Assembly (NCBI GenBank): GCA_964510535.1
Contig: CAZECG010000003.1
Location: 1-64,000, forward strand
Length of the DNA stretch: 64,000 nucleotides
Direction of reading: 5' to 3'
Source: JAJPXC01 sp964510535
Lineage (GTDB): Bacteria > Bacteroidota > Bacteroidia > Bacteroidales > Muribaculaceae
Shown here one piece after another: positions 17,128-26,979 of the stretch (positions within the stretch are counted from its first letter, which is position 1; every line of letters begins with the position of its first letter). Below the pieces are notes generated by a model. It saw only the letters and a program-made list of their open reading frames with translations. It ran no database searches and was not told where the DNA came from. The translations under genes were made by a program, and so were the position numbers.

Positions 17128-18030
17128 TTAGAATATTTTGATTGGTGGGATATAGCGTTTCGGTTGACGTTTCAAATCGACAAGAATTGAATCCAAATCG
17201 CTCATTATTAACGTTACTCCGTCGTAAAGCGCGGGGTCTTTGATGAGTTTGCCAAGCGATGAATTTGGGCTGTTGAGCTCGTCTGTGAGCTGTCGCAGGC
17301 TTTCGGTAGTCGCATTTAGGTTGTGGATTGTCGAGTCGATTGGCGCGCTGTTGAGCGTGGCGGCGAATGTGTCAAGACGGCATGAGATTGAAGCCGCGTT
17401 GTCGCTGAGCGTCCTGACGTTGTTCATAACTGGTGGCAATGTGGCTATCGAGGCGTTGAGCGCGCGGGTAGAGGTCTCGAGATTTGCTGTTATGGCATCG
17501 AGACGTTTGATTGACGAGAGCAGGGCAGGGTCACTTACGAGTAGATTTAGTGATGAAATCAACGAGTCCACTTTCGGCGCGATGGCGGCAACCGACGGCA
17601 GTATCTCGTCGGAAACGCTTTCCATCAATCCTCCGGGAGTTTCGGCAATCAGATTGTCGCCGACTGTGTGATATTGACTACTTGTCGACATTTCCAGCTT
17701 AATTGTGGCTGTGCCGAGCATATCTGCTACAAGTAGGGCTTTCGTGCCTTTGGGAACCCTTAACTGACGGTCGAGGCTTAATTCCACTTTAACGTGTCCC
17801 GGGTTGTCGTACTCGTAGTTTATCTCTCTGACTTGGCCTACTTTGAATCCGTTTACTGTCACGGGTGCCGACACCGCGAGCCCGTTAACGTTTGTGTAGG
17901 TCGCGTAGTAATAGTTAGCTGCTTTAAACAGATTGATTCCTTTCAGATAGTCGATGCCAAAAAACAGTAGGGCAAGCGTTAGTATTGCACATAGGCCAAT
18001 TACTACTTCTTTTTTGAATATTTTGTTCAT
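17128..18030 (-). CDS. MlaD/MCE-family phospholipid transport protein
   Basis: Periplasmic, membrane-anchored substrate-binding part of an MCE lipid transporter. The ATG at 18030 gives 300 aa starting MNKIFKKEVVIG, followed by one transmembrane helix (ALLFFGIDYLKG, about 13-30). The MCE domain (about 40-115) includes NVNGLAVSAPVTVNGFKVGQ and VADMLGTATIKLEM. The C-terminal half is a helical, probably coiled region (SLISSLNLL.., RALNASIATLP..). A longer in-frame start merely runs into the amidase gene. The permease and ATPase (MlaE, MlaF) are not adjacent here. It lies 34 nt downstream of the amidase. Confidence 0.88.
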   Translation of the reverse strand: MNKIFKKEVVIGLCAILTLALLFFGIDYLKGINLFKAANYYYATYTNVNGLAVSAPVTVNGFKVGQVREINYEYDNPGHVKVELSLDRQLRVPKGTKALLVADMLGTATIKLEMSTSSQYHTVGDNLIAETPGGLMESVSDEILPSVAAIAPKVDSLISSLNLLVSDPALLSSIKRLDAITANLETSTRALNASIATLPPVMNNVRTLSDNAASISCRLDTFAATLNSAPIDSTIHNLNATTESLRQLTDELNSPNSSLGKLIKDPALYDGVTLIMSDLDSILVDLKRQPKRYIPPIKIF

Positions 18031-18064
18031 ATAAGTTGTTTGTTTTCGTTGTTGGTCAAAATAG

Positions 18065-19387
18065 CTAAAGGCGTTTGCCGTCACGGGTTGTGATGATAAA
18101 CGCATCGGGAAATTTATTCTTGATTTTTTTTAATATTTTTTCCGCTTCGCGCCATGTCGAGGCTTTGCCGAATGTGTATTTCCACACTCCGTTTTCTTTA
18201 TAGCGGCTTACGGGATATAGCCCCTTAAACGATTTATCCCCTTTTCCATAGAGCCGGGCGCTTGTGAGAAATTGGACCTTGTATATCTTGCCGGCAACGG
18301 AGTTTGTGCTTTTGCTGTTATTGCCGGGTGTGCTGTCCGTCTCATTCGGCTCGGTTTCGGGCTTAGCTTCAGCTACGGCAGTGTTTATGTTCGCGTCGTT
18401 ATCCGGTGGAGTCGCGGTCTCGGAAATAATCAACTCGTGGCGGTCGGTTTCCTTTTTGTCTTTTTTCGATTTTTTGCCCCTCTTTTTCTTGGGCTTATCT
18501 ATTTTCTGTTTTGATTTATCTTTGTTGTCATCTCCATCGTCAGAGATGCGATTTTCCGTTATGGGCGCTTTTGTCGATTTGTCGTAACTTGCTTTGTATC
18601 TTTTGAATGCGTTTACTATCGACATGGCCAATTTCTTCTGCCCTTTGTCTGACGCCAGAAATTTTTCCTGCGACGGGTTGCATATAAAGTCAAGTTCAAT
18701 GAGTACCGACGGCATTCCGGTGGCCCAGAGTACCCAGAAACCTGCTTGTCGCACCCCTTTATTAGCTCGTCCGGCGTTTTCGATAAGTTCGTTTTCAATT
18801 TCTTGGGCAAATGCGACGCTTTGTTCCATGTGTTTGTTCTGGCTCATCTCAAAAACGATGTACGATTCCGTCGAGTTTGGGTCAAAGCCTTGGTATTTTG
18901 TCGAATAGTCTGATTCCTGTGTAATCACGGCATTCTCGCGCTTGGCGACTTCAAGGTTAGATGCCGATTTGTGGAGACCGAGAGTGTAGACCGACGCTCC
19001 TTTGACCGTTGTGCGGTTTTTAGACTTTTTGCCAACGGAATTGACATGAATTGAGATGAACAGATTTCCACCGGCCTTGTTGGCTATGTCGGCGCGCTCT
19101 TTTAGCGATATGAATGTGTCTGATTTACGGGTATAAACAATCTTCACATCGTCAAATTCGTCATCTATTATCTCGCCTACTAATCGGGCGACGGCGAGAT
19201 TTATGCTTTTTTCGTTGGTTATTTTGCCTATCGCTCCGTAATCTTTACCGCCATGGCCGGGGTCAATGACAAGCACAAAATCACCGTCGCCTCTCGCCGA
19301 GGCAAGTATCGGCGCGGCAGTCACGAACAGCAGCAACAATACCGCTTTAATCGTGCTAATCGTTGAGTGATAGAGCTTTAAACTCAT
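18065..19387 (-). CDS. N-acetylmuramoyl-L-alanine amidase with C-terminal SPOR-like domain
   Basis: A zinc amidase that cuts the stem peptide from peptidoglycan, for example at the septum. The 440-aa protein has a signal peptide (about 1-32) and an Amidase_3 domain with Zn ligands H45 (DPGHGGKDYGA), E59 and H114 (ISIHVNS) and the catalytic E231 (VLIELDFICN). A Lys-rich linker follows (about 285-335), then a Ser/Thr/Glu stretch. The C-terminal domain (about 365-440: YKVQFLTSARLYGKGD.., TFGKASTWREAEKILKKI) looks like a peptidoglycan-binding SPOR fold. It is expressed with the MlaD-type gene downstream. Confidence 0.93.
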   Translation of the reverse strand: MSLKLYHSTISTIKAVLLLLFVTAAPILASARGDGDFVLVIDPGHGGKDYGAIGKITNEKSINLAVARLVGEIIDDEFDDVKIVYTRKSDTFISLKERADIANKAGGNLFISIHVNSVGKKSKNRTTVKGASVYTLGLHKSASNLEVAKRENAVITQESDYSTKYQGFDPNSTESYIVFEMSQNKHMEQSVAFAQEIENELIENAGRANKGVRQAGFWVLWATGMPSVLIELDFICNPSQEKFLASDKGQKKLAMSIVNAFKRYKASYDKSTKAPITENRISDDGDDNKDKSKQKIDKPKKKRGKKSKKDKKETDRHELIISETATPPDNDANINTAVAEAKPETEPNETDSTPGNNSKSTNSVAGKIYKVQFLTSARLYGKGDKSFKGLYPVSRYKENGVWKYTFGKASTWREAEKILKKIKNKFPDAFIITTRDGKRL

Positions 19388-19406
19388 TGGTGTAAATTTG
19401 TCAACG

Positions 19407-19414
19407 CAAATTTA
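19407..19414 (-). promoter_or_regulatory. Putative -7 element for the amidase gene
   Basis: Minus-strand TAAATTTG fits TAnnTTTG and lies 19 nt upstream of the amidase ATG. No clear -33 TTTG is present. Confidence 0.4.
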
Positions 19415-19697
19415 ACAAAAAAAATGCGAGATTTCTACAACGGCAGTATAAAAAGGTCAGCGCTGCCACAAATATCAGCCAAAACTACTAAGCTTAATGC
19501 TCAATATCCCAATATTTTCAGATTCACTGTTTAACTCGGGAATGTAGCGCGGGATAGGGCTGGCGATTGAGTCGCATTGCCCCGAATTAAATGTTATAAG
19601 CAGTGTCGTGAAGCCTGCGTTTCGCTTGGAAATCGATGAGCGCCGAGAGGTTACTCTCGACGCTCAAAATGCTTATTTGTTATGTCAGCGATAGCTG
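19415..19697. other. Intergenic region with hairpin after the TPR lipoprotein gene
   Basis: No ORF is supported. A hairpin at 19638-19665 (gagcgccgagag / ctctcgacgctc, one mismatch, 4-nt loop) sits 33 nt past the minus-strand stop at 19698. It may be a terminator, although it lacks a U-tail. Confidence 0.45.
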
Positions 19698-21386
19698 TTA
19701 GATGATACCTGAGAGGTTGTAGCGGCTGAACTCGACATCGGTGCGAGCGCGGTCAGCGAGTTTTGAGTTCATGCGGACCGCTTGACGGAGGTTGGTCTTG
19801 ACCATTTGGTCGTTGTTGGTGCGCGCTCCCACGATTGCCATCAGATAGTAGGTCGTGTCGTCGGGGTTAGTGATGCCCGACAATGTTGTCTTTGCCTTAG
19901 CATAGTCTTTGTTGAGAATCTGTGCGATAGCGGCGTTGTTTGACTTGGTGTCGCCGAATGTGTTGACTGCGGCGGCTGTGTTGCCTTGGAGCAGGTTGTA
20001 AGTCCCAAGCGCGTCGGGGAGCTGTGTCGCGCCTGCCGCTTGGCCGAGCTTGCTGTTGGCTGCCGGGAAATCACCGTTGATCATGTCGAGCACACCGAGG
20101 TTCATTTCTGCCTCAGCGTTGCCGGGAGCGAGCTTGGCGGCTTTCTCAAAGTTGGCTTTTGCTGCGCTGTAGTCACCGTCGGCGAGCTGCGTGGCACCGA
20201 GATTGTTGTAGGTGCGGTAGTCGTTGGGGTAGAGACGTACGGCTTTGTCATAGATTGACATACGCTTAGCGTTATTGTCGGTGAGGGTGGCTGCGTAAAG
20301 AATCTCGTCAACCGATAGGGCCGAGGGGTTGGTGCTGAGAAGATTTTGGATTTCCTCGTCGCTCTTTCCGATGACGCTCACGGTTGCCGTGAGGCGGGAG
20401 TAGCGGAGCTGCGGAAGGATTTCATCGGCGAGTTGGTCGAATACCGATGAGAGGTTGCGAATCTCGCGCTCACGCTGCTCAGGGTCTTTGTACATTGACA
20501 GTACGCTAAGTATCAACTCCTTGTCCTGTATGTTGCTCTGCGACACGAGTTTTTGGAACCCTTCCCAATCCTGGGCGGTGAACTGGGCGGTCAGTTCGCC
20601 AAAGTCAGTGATTTTCTCTTTTTTGAGTTTGTCTTTAATGTAGGCCGATGTGTTCTTTTCGCGGCTGGCGGCAAGGCGTTCGTTTAACTCAACGCCGCCC
20701 TCGGGGGATGCGTACGATGAGATGTTGATTTCGTCGATGCGGCGTGACGAGTCGCTGCTCGCTTTGGCCACCGCGTCGTTAAATTCTTTCATTTGCTCTG
20801 AGCGGAGCTGGTTGTCGCGGATATTGGCCTGGTTGATGAGGAACATTATGTCGGCTGCATATTTCTCGCTGATAACCTTCTGGAATTTATCGGCAGCGAT
20901 TGCGGGCTGCACGTCAGCGGCTGTGGCTAATGCGGCAGTGGCCAGTATGCCTTTACCGATTGTTACAGGCGCGAGGGCATAGGTCTTGTTGCCCTGTTTG
21001 GCGGTGAAGTCGAGCGACAATGTCGCGTCTTCCATCCCCGGCTCGAACGCATAGTTGACCGGGACGGCCATTGACCCGCCATATTCAAAATTGATTACAG
21101 GGTTGTTGGCGCGCACTTTCTCGCCCTGGACGGTCACCGGCGTGCCTTTCAGCTCTTTGCCGTCGAACGACAACACGGGGGTAACGGTCAGCTCGGCGTT
21201 TTTCACGAAATAGCCTGCGGGAAGTTTCCCCTGCACATTGCCGGGGACGTTTGTCCCCACAACTTCGAGCGGAGAAGGATTGAGCGTGAAGTACTCTGCT
21301 TTTGGCTGGGCTAATTTCTTAGAGCCGCAGCCGGCCAAAACTATTAACCCTCCCATTGCGAGGGCGTAGCTGAGTTTGCGATTCAT
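19698..21386 (-). CDS. TPR-containing OmpA-like lipoprotein
   Basis: An envelope lipoprotein of 562 aa. The signal sequence ends in the lipobox LAGC (C20). Residues of about 25-150 form a beta-rich region. Residues of about 210-260 (IDEINISSYASPEGGVELNERLAASRE) resemble an OmpA-C-like domain. Residues of about 370-470 hold TPR helices (YRTYNNLGATQLADGDYSAAKANFEKAAKLAPGN split over two repeats). Such Bacteroidales lipoproteins are often encoded alone and their exact role is not known; peptidoglycan contact is inference. It is divergently oriented to speA, with TAAATTTG at 21458-21451 as a possible -7 element. Confidence 0.8.
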   Translation of the reverse strand: MNRKLSYALAMGGLIVLAGCGSKKLAQPKAEYFTLNPSPLEVVGTNVPGNVQGKLPAGYFVKNAELTVTPVLSFDGKELKGTPVTVQGEKVRANNPVINFEYGGSMAVPVNYAFEPGMEDATLSLDFTAKQGNKTYALAPVTIGKGILATAALATAADVQPAIAADKFQKVISEKYAADIMFLINQANIRDNQLRSEQMKEFNDAVAKASSDSSRRIDEINISSYASPEGGVELNERLAASREKNTSAYIKDKLKKEKITDFGELTAQFTAQDWEGFQKLVSQSNIQDKELILSVLSMYKDPEQREREIRNLSSVFDQLADEILPQLRYSRLTATVSVIGKSDEEIQNLLSTNPSALSVDEILYAATLTDNNAKRMSIYDKAVRLYPNDYRTYNNLGATQLADGDYSAAKANFEKAAKLAPGNAEAEMNLGVLDMINGDFPAANSKLGQAAGATQLPDALGTYNLLQGNTAAAVNTFGDTKSNNAAIAQILNKDYAKAKTTLSGITNPDDTTYYLMAIVGARTNNDQMVKTNLRQAVRMNSKLADRARTDVEFSRYNLSGII

Positions 21387-21586
21387 AATGTGTCGTATAT
21401 GCTTAAATTATGTTTTATTGGTTTCAGTGCCTAATATTTTTTTGATACTGCAAATTTATGATTTTTCTTAGAGTTGTTAATGGGTTAGTGTGTTTATTTA
21501 AGGAATTATGACTATTTTTGTTGAGTTTTTTATTGTAACTCCGAGCTTGGCGTTTGGCAGGCTCCCTAAACAAGTATCTTTTGCCC

Positions 21587-23485
21587 ATGAGAAAATGGCG
21601 TGTGGAAGACAGCGCGGAGCTGTACAACATTAACGGATGGGGAATGAAATATTTTTCCATCAATGAGCGCGGCCATGTCGCCGTCACCCCTCGTGATGGT
21701 TTCGCTTCGGTGGATTTGAAGGAAGTGATGGATGAGTTGCAGGTGCGCGATGTCACATCGCCGGTGCTTCTGCGCTTTCCCGATATTCTCGACAACCGAG
21801 TCGAGAAAATATCGCGTTGCTTCAAGCAGGCTTCTGCCCAGTATGGCTATAACGCTCAGAATTTCATCATCTATCCCATCAAGGTCAATCAGATGAGACC
21901 GGTGGTCGAAGAGATAGTGTCGCATGGCAAGAAATTCAATATCGGCCTTGAGGCTGGCTCTAAGCCTGAACTTCACGCCGTGTTGGCGACAAATATCGTC
22001 GAAAACGCCCTGATTATCTGCAACGGGTATAAAGATGACAAATACATCGAGCTGGCTCTGCTCGCTCAAAAGATGGGCCGCCGCATTTACCTCGTGGTGG
22101 AGAAACTCAACGAATTGCGGCTTATCGCGGAAATCTCAAAACGCATCGACATCCGCCCCAATATAGGTATCCGCATCAAATTGTCAAGCTCCGGCTCGGG
22201 CAAATGGGAGGAGTCGGGCGGCGACCAGTCCAAATTCGGGCTGAACTCCAGCGAACTGCTCGAAGCTATCGACATCCTCGAAAGAGCGAAATTGACCGAC
22301 TGCCTGAAACTGATACATTTCCACATCGGAAGTCAGATTACAAAGATACGCCGCATCAAGAATGCGCTCCGCGAGGCTATGCAGTTCTATGTGCAGCTTT
22401 CAAAAATCGGTTTCGACATAGATTTTGTCGATATAGGCGGCGGCCTTGGCGTGGACTATGACGGCACCCGAAATTCAGCCAGCGAAAGCTCGATGAACTA
22501 CTCGATTCAGGAGTACGCCAACGACTCGGTTTCGGCTTTGGTCGACGCTTGTGTCAAAAACGACTTGAAACAGCCAAATATCATAACCGAGAGCGGACGG
22601 TCGTTGACCGCACATCATTCCGTGCTGATATTCGAGGCTCTCGAGACGACATCGCTACCCGTTTGGAAAGACAACGAGGAGGTGTCGCCCGACGACCACG
22701 AACTTGTCAGGGAACTTTATGAAATATGGGATAAGCTGAACCAACCGCGTCTCTTTGAAAGCTGGCACGATGCGTTGCAGATTCGTGAGGAGGCGCTTGA
22801 CCTGTTTAGCCTCGGTATGCTTGATTTGCGCACGCGAGCCATGATAGAAAAACTCTTCTGGTCAGTGGCGCGCGAGGTAGGGGAGATGGCGAACTCAATG
22901 AAACACGCACCAGAGGAGCTGCGCAAAATCGCCAAAATGATTCCCGACAAATATTTCTGTAATTTCTCGTTGTTCCAGTCGTTGCCTGATTCATGGGCTA
23001 TTGACCAGGTGTTTCCCATCATGCCGATATCGCGACTTGATGAGAAGCCGACCCGCACGGCCACGATTCAAGACATTACTTGCGACAGCGACGGAAAGAT
23101 AACCAACTTCATCTCCGACCACGGCACATCCCCCTGGCTCCCGGTGCACCCGGTAAAACCTAACGAGCCATATTATCTCGGCGTGTTCCTCGTGGGGGCA
23201 TACCAGGAAATCTTAGGTGATATGCACAATCTGTTTGGCGACGCCAATGCTGTCCATGTCAGCGTCTATAAAGACCGTTACGAAATCGACCGGATAATCG
23301 ACGGAGAGACCGTGGCTGAGGTGCTTGACTATGTGCAATTCAACCCAAAAAAACTTGTGCGTAACGTCGAGGCGTGGGTTACATCGTCGATGAAAGCGGG
23401 TTCGATCACCCCTGAAGAGGGCCGTGAGTTCCTCAGCAATTACCGCTCGGGACTTTATGGATATACCTATCTTGAACGTGATTAA
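21587..23485 (+). CDS. speA: Biosynthetic arginine decarboxylase
   Basis: A PLP enzyme converting arginine to agmatine, the first step of one polyamine pathway. The ATG at 21587 (MRKWRVEDSAELYNINGWG) matches the usual family start and gives 632 aa; an upstream TTG adds eleven unlikely residues. K99 in FIIYPIKVNQ binds PLP. LEAGSKPEL, HFHIGSQ and DIGGGLGVDYDG are further fold-III motifs, and the large C-terminal region is typical of SpeA. It is followed after 20 nt by truA on the same strand, probably in one transcript. Confidence 0.96.
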   Translation: MRKWRVEDSAELYNINGWGMKYFSINERGHVAVTPRDGFASVDLKEVMDELQVRDVTSPVLLRFPDILDNRVEKISRCFKQASAQYGYNAQNFIIYPIKVNQMRPVVEEIVSHGKKFNIGLEAGSKPELHAVLATNIVENALIICNGYKDDKYIELALLAQKMGRRIYLVVEKLNELRLIAEISKRIDIRPNIGIRIKLSSSGSGKWEESGGDQSKFGLNSSELLEAIDILERAKLTDCLKLIHFHIGSQITKIRRIKNALREAMQFYVQLSKIGFDIDFVDIGGGLGVDYDGTRNSASESSMNYSIQEYANDSVSALVDACVKNDLKQPNIITESGRSLTAHHSVLIFEALETTSLPVWKDNEEVSPDDHELVRELYEIWDKLNQPRLFESWHDALQIREEALDLFSLGMLDLRTRAMIEKLFWSVAREVGEMANSMKHAPEELRKIAKMIPDKYFCNFSLFQSLPDSWAIDQVFPIMPISRLDEKPTRTATIQDITCDSDGKITNFISDHGTSPWLPVHPVKPNEPYYLGVFLVGAYQEILGDMHNLFGDANAVHVSVYKDRYEIDRIIDGETVAEVLDYVQFNPKKLVRNVEAWVTSSMKAGSITPEEGREFLSNYRSGLYGYTYLERD

Positions 23486-23505
23486 CCGATAGTTGTCAAG
23501 GCGGT

Positions 23506-24279
23506 ATGCGTTGTTTCATGGAACTTGCCTACCGGGGAGCGCGCTACCATGGATGGCAAACTCAGCCGGGGGAAATTACCGTTCAGTCGGCAATCGAGGA
23601 CGCTCTTGCCAAGATGCTTCGCCGGCAGGTGAAAATTACGGGTGCGGGGCGCACTGACACGGGGGTAAATGCCTCTATGATGGTTGCGCACCTCGACCTG
23701 CTTGACGGCGAGCCGCAGCCCGGCAGCATCGTCAGAGGAATTAATGCCATTGTCGGCAGAGACATAGTGGTCTATGGCATTACACCTGTGGCCGACGACG
23801 CTCATGCCCGGTTTGATGCGACGTCGCGGACTTACCACTATTATACCCATCGGATTAAATCACCGTTCATACACCCATTGAGTTGGCTGGCACCCCCTGC
23901 GCTCGATTATGAGGCCATGAACCGGGCGGCGGCTCTGTTGCTCGATGTTGACGATTTCACCTCGTTTGCAAAACTGCATTCCGACTCAAAGACCAACATA
24001 TGCCGGGTTAGCCGTGCCGAGTGGTTAGATGCCGGGAATGGACGGATGGTGTTTGTGATTACCGCCGACAGGTTCTTGCGCAATATGGTGCGCGCCGTCA
24101 CCGGGACGCTTGTTGATGTCGGTCGAGGAAAACTAACCATTGATGATTTCGCCGCGGTTATTGCCGCCCGCGACCGCTGCGCCGCCGGAGTTTCAATGCC
24201 GCCCGAACCGCTATTTCTCCACTCGATTCAATACCCATATTATAGCCCTGTGGGCCCGTCGCTTCAATGGGCCTATTGA
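23506..24279 (+). CDS. truA: tRNA pseudouridine(38-40) synthase TruA
   Basis: It modifies U38-U40 in the anticodon arm of tRNAs. The catalytic D51 lies in the signature GRTDTGV. FDATSRTYHYYTHR and FLRNMVRAVTGTLVDVGRGK are conserved family blocks. At 257 aa it has the normal length. It starts 20 nt downstream of speA. Confidence 0.95.
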   Translation: MRCFMELAYRGARYHGWQTQPGEITVQSAIEDALAKMLRRQVKITGAGRTDTGVNASMMVAHLDLLDGEPQPGSIVRGINAIVGRDIVVYGITPVADDAHARFDATSRTYHYYTHRIKSPFIHPLSWLAPPALDYEAMNRAAALLLDVDDFTSFAKLHSDSKTNICRVSRAEWLDAGNGRMVFVITADRFLRNMVRAVTGTLVDVGRGKLTIDDFAAVIAARDRCAAGVSMPPEPLFLHSIQYPYYSPVGPSLQWAY

Positions 24280-24434
24280 GGTCGTCATCAGTGACAACTC
24301 ACCCCATCGGCTGTAATGCAATTGTAACATTGAGCGGGCGATAAATATCTTGGTATAATATAGATATGTCGCTGTAAAATGATGTTTTGCGACAGCGATA
24401 CGTGGCGTGTGGCGATTATTATTTTGGGGAAATA

Positions 24435-24466
24435 TTTCGTTAATTCGATAAAAATGACTTACTTTG
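24435..24466 (+). promoter_or_regulatory. Putative promoter of acpP-fabF
   Basis: TTACTTTG (24459-24466) is one base from the TAnnTTTG -7 consensus, and TTTCG about 19-20 nt upstream resembles the -33 element. The acpP ATG follows at 24508. Between truA and this site lies an imperfect hairpin (arms 24369-24375 and 24392-24398) that may end the speA-truA transcript. Confidence 0.5.
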
Positions 24467-24507
24467 CATCGCAAAAAATGAATTTACTAATTATAAATTA
24501 ATTTATC

Positions 24508-24744
24508 ATGTCAGAAATTGCATCTCGTGTTAAAGCCATAATCGTTGACAAACTTGGCGTAGATGAAAATCAAGTAACAGAAGCCGCTGCATTCACCACC
24601 GATCTTGGCGCAGACAGCCTCGACACCGTTGAGCTCATCATGGAGTTTGAGAAAGAATTTGGCATCACTATCCCCGATAACAAGGCCGAGGAAATCAAGA
24701 CTGTAGGCGACGCTATCAGCTACATCGAAGCTGAGCAGAAATAA
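24508..24744 (+). CDS. acpP: Acyl carrier protein
   Basis: Carrier of growing fatty acyl chains. The 78-aa acidic protein has the phosphopantetheine site S37 in LGADSLDTVELIM. It is followed after 27 nt by fabF, the standard pairing in bacterial fatty-acid gene clusters. Confidence 0.98.
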   Translation: MSEIASRVKAIIVDKLGVDENQVTEAAAFTTDLGADSLDTVELIMEFEKEFGITIPDNKAEEIKTVGDAISYIEAEQK

Positions 24745-24771
24745 GACCTTCTTCTCCCTATAACATCTTAA

Positions 24772-26037
24772 ATGGAACTTAAAAGAGTAGTAGTAACAGG
24801 ACTTGGTGCGCTTACCCCCATCGGCAACGATGTGGACACGACTTGGGCTAATGCCATAGCCGGAGTGAGCGGAGCGGCTCCTATTACCCACTTTGATGCC
24901 TCCAAATTTAAGACCCAATTCGCTTGCGAGGTCAAAGGCTTCAACGCCGCCGACCATTTTGACCGCAAGAAAGCTCGCACTCTCGACCTATACGCCCAAT
25001 ATGCAATGGTCGCCGCTGAGCAGGCCGTGGCCGATTCGGGTCTTGAAAATGACGAGACACTCAACAAAAACCGCGTAGGCGTTATCGTGGCAGCCGGTAT
25101 CGGCGGTCTTCACACATTTGAGGAAGAAGCCGGTTACTATGCTATGAACGCCGAAAACGGCCCCAAATACAACCCATTTTTCATCCCCAAGATGATTGCC
25201 GATATTGCATCAGGCCACATCTCGATGCAATACGGTTACCATGGCCCTAATTATGGTACCGTGTCGGCTTGCGCTTCATCCAACAATGCTATCATATCAG
25301 CGTTTGACCTCATCCGTCTTGGCAAGGCCGACGTGATGGTCACCGGTGGAGCCGAAGCTGCCATCTATCCCGCCGGTGTGGGTGGTTTCAATGCGATGCA
25401 CGCTCTGTCGACTCGCAATGATTCCCCTGAAACCGCGTCACGACCGTTCAGCGCGTCGCGCGACGGTTTTGTGATGGGCGAGGGGTCGGTGGTGCTCATC
25501 CTTGAGGAACTGGAACACGCCAAAGCTCGCGGCGCCAAGATTTACGCCGAGATAGCGGGCGGTGGAATGTCGGCCGACGCTTATCACCTCACAGCAACGC
25601 ATCCCGACGGCTTGGGTGCCATCCTTGCGATGAACAATGCCCTCAACGATGCCGGTATGAAGCCCGATGACATTGACTACATAAATGTCCATGGCACTTC
25701 GACACCCGTAGGTGATATATCCGAAGTCAAAGCAATCAAGGAGGTATTTGGTGACCACGCTTACAAACTCAACATCAGCTCTACCAAGTCGATGACCGGC
25801 CACCTACTTGGAGCTACCGGTGCGCTTGAAGCTATGTTCAGTGTGAAAGCGGTTCAGAACGATGTTGTTCCCCCGACAATAAATCATGCTGATGATGATT
25901 TGGATGAAAACATCGATTATGAGCTGAACTTCACGTTCAATCGTGCGCAAAATCGTCCCGTGCGTGCGGCCCTTTCCAACTCGTTTGGGTTTGGAGGCCA
26001 CAACGCTACCGTTATAGTGAAGAAATACGAGGAATAA
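24772..26037 (+). CDS. fabF: 3-oxoacyl-[acyl-carrier-protein] synthase II
   Basis: Condensing enzyme for fatty-acid elongation. In the 421-aa thiolase-fold protein the catalytic triad is C167 (VSACASSNNAI), H307 (NVHGTSTPVGD) and H344 (TKSMTGHLLGA). The C-terminal NSFGFGGHNATVIVKK is typical. Its operon partner is acpP. In many Bacteroidetes rnc follows, but here a strong terminator comes next. Confidence 0.97.
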   Translation: MELKRVVVTGLGALTPIGNDVDTTWANAIAGVSGAAPITHFDASKFKTQFACEVKGFNAADHFDRKKARTLDLYAQYAMVAAEQAVADSGLENDETLNKNRVGVIVAAGIGGLHTFEEEAGYYAMNAENGPKYNPFFIPKMIADIASGHISMQYGYHGPNYGTVSACASSNNAIISAFDLIRLGKADVMVTGGAEAAIYPAGVGGFNAMHALSTRNDSPETASRPFSASRDGFVMGEGSVVLILEELEHAKARGAKIYAEIAGGGMSADAYHLTATHPDGLGAILAMNNALNDAGMKPDDIDYINVHGTSTPVGDISEVKAIKEVFGDHAYKLNISSTKSMTGHLLGATGALEAMFSVKAVQNDVVPPTINHADDDLDENIDYELNFTFNRAQNRPVRAALSNSFGFGGHNATVIVKKYEE

Positions 26038-26095
26038 ATTTCGCTCGTCATTCCGCCTCGCAATGCGATAGTGTGGCACGGCTGAAAAATAATTT

Positions 26096-26134
26096 AATCT
26101 GCCTGTAAGGTAACTCTTGCGGGCAGATTTTTTT
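26096..26134 (+). terminator. Terminator of acpP-fabF
   Basis: The stem AATCTGCC.. (26096-26109) pairs with ..GGGCAGATT (26116-26129) and is followed by a T7 run. It lies about 60 nt past the fabF stop. Confidence 0.9.
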
Positions 26135-26183
26135 GTATGACTGCCATTCAAGCATCTGAGATGAAACCCAACAAGTGCGAAAC

Positions 26184-26228
26184 ATAAAAGCAGGAGATAA
26201 ACAGCTGCGTTAGTGTTTATCTCCTGCT
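26184..26228 (-). terminator. Terminator after the BspA-like gene
   Basis: A perfect 15-bp stem (AGCAGGAGATAAACA with its complement; arms 26189-26203 and 26214-26228) with a TTTTATG tail on the minus strand lies 22 nt past the minus-strand stop. Its presence shows that the upstream gene was once a normal transcription unit. Confidence 0.88.
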
Positions 26229-26250
26229 CGGTAGTGGATGGAGATATCGG

Positions 26251-26979
26251 TTACTTGTACATCACCTTGCGGTGCGAACCGTCGCTGTAGACAACGATGT
26301 TCATCCCGTCCCACGGCTCATCGGAGCGCGCGCCTTGCAAGTTGTAGTAGCCTGCAATTTCGCTCGCGGTTTCGGTGGCGATTACGTTGTCAACACCGCT
26401 GTAACCGCTGTCTGCGATTTTGTTGAATTTAGACCAAACTGCAGCTGCTTTGTAGACGTCAACACACCCTTTGGGTACATATAACGTCGCGCTACTGTAA
26501 GTCGCATTTGAAAATACGTAGCTATCAGCCATTTTCGGCGGAGTCGCGGCATAGCAATAGGCCGTGCTCAGATTTGTGCAATCGTAGAATGCGGAGGAGC
26601 CGATATTGGAAACATTCCCACCGATAGTTACCGCTGCCAGGCTCTCGCAATCTTCGAATGCGCTTTCGCCGATTTCTGTCACCGAGTTGGGAATTTCCAC
26701 CGAGGTCAGGCCGCTGCAACCGTAGAATGCGTAGTCGCCGATTGATGTCACCGAGTAAGTAACGCCATCGCTTTCTATGCTTGACGGGATGACCAAATCG
26801 CCTGACACATAGCTGCTGTTACTGGTTGAATTACCATCCTGAGATGCCACCTCAGCGGTTTTGGCCGACGTGTCAAGGTTGTAATATAAATCTCCAATCT
26901 TAATCGTTGCACTACCAAGCAAGTGGGTCGTAAGCAGTTACGCTAACGAAAGCAAACGCATTGTGTATAATCTTTTCAT
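26251..26979 (-). pseudogene. BspA-type leucine-rich repeat protein, stop codon in signal peptide
   Basis: A surface or secreted protein with BspA-like repeats (SIGDYAFYGCSGLTSVEIPNS, then EIGESAFEDCESLAAVTI and similar, about 20-24 residues each). A short C-terminal domain (GYYNLQGARSDEPWDGMNIVV) is of a kind frequent on exported Bacteroidales proteins. In the same frame upstream, ATG at 26979 begins MKRLYTMRLLSLA, then TAA (26940-26938), then LLTTHLLGSATIKIG. The stop falls inside what would be one continuous signal peptide. Without read-through only a leaderless product from a weak start (TTG at 26922) is possible. I therefore call it a pseudogene by nonsense mutation; a sequencing error cannot be excluded. 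BspA-like repeats often mediate adhesion. Confidence 0.75.
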
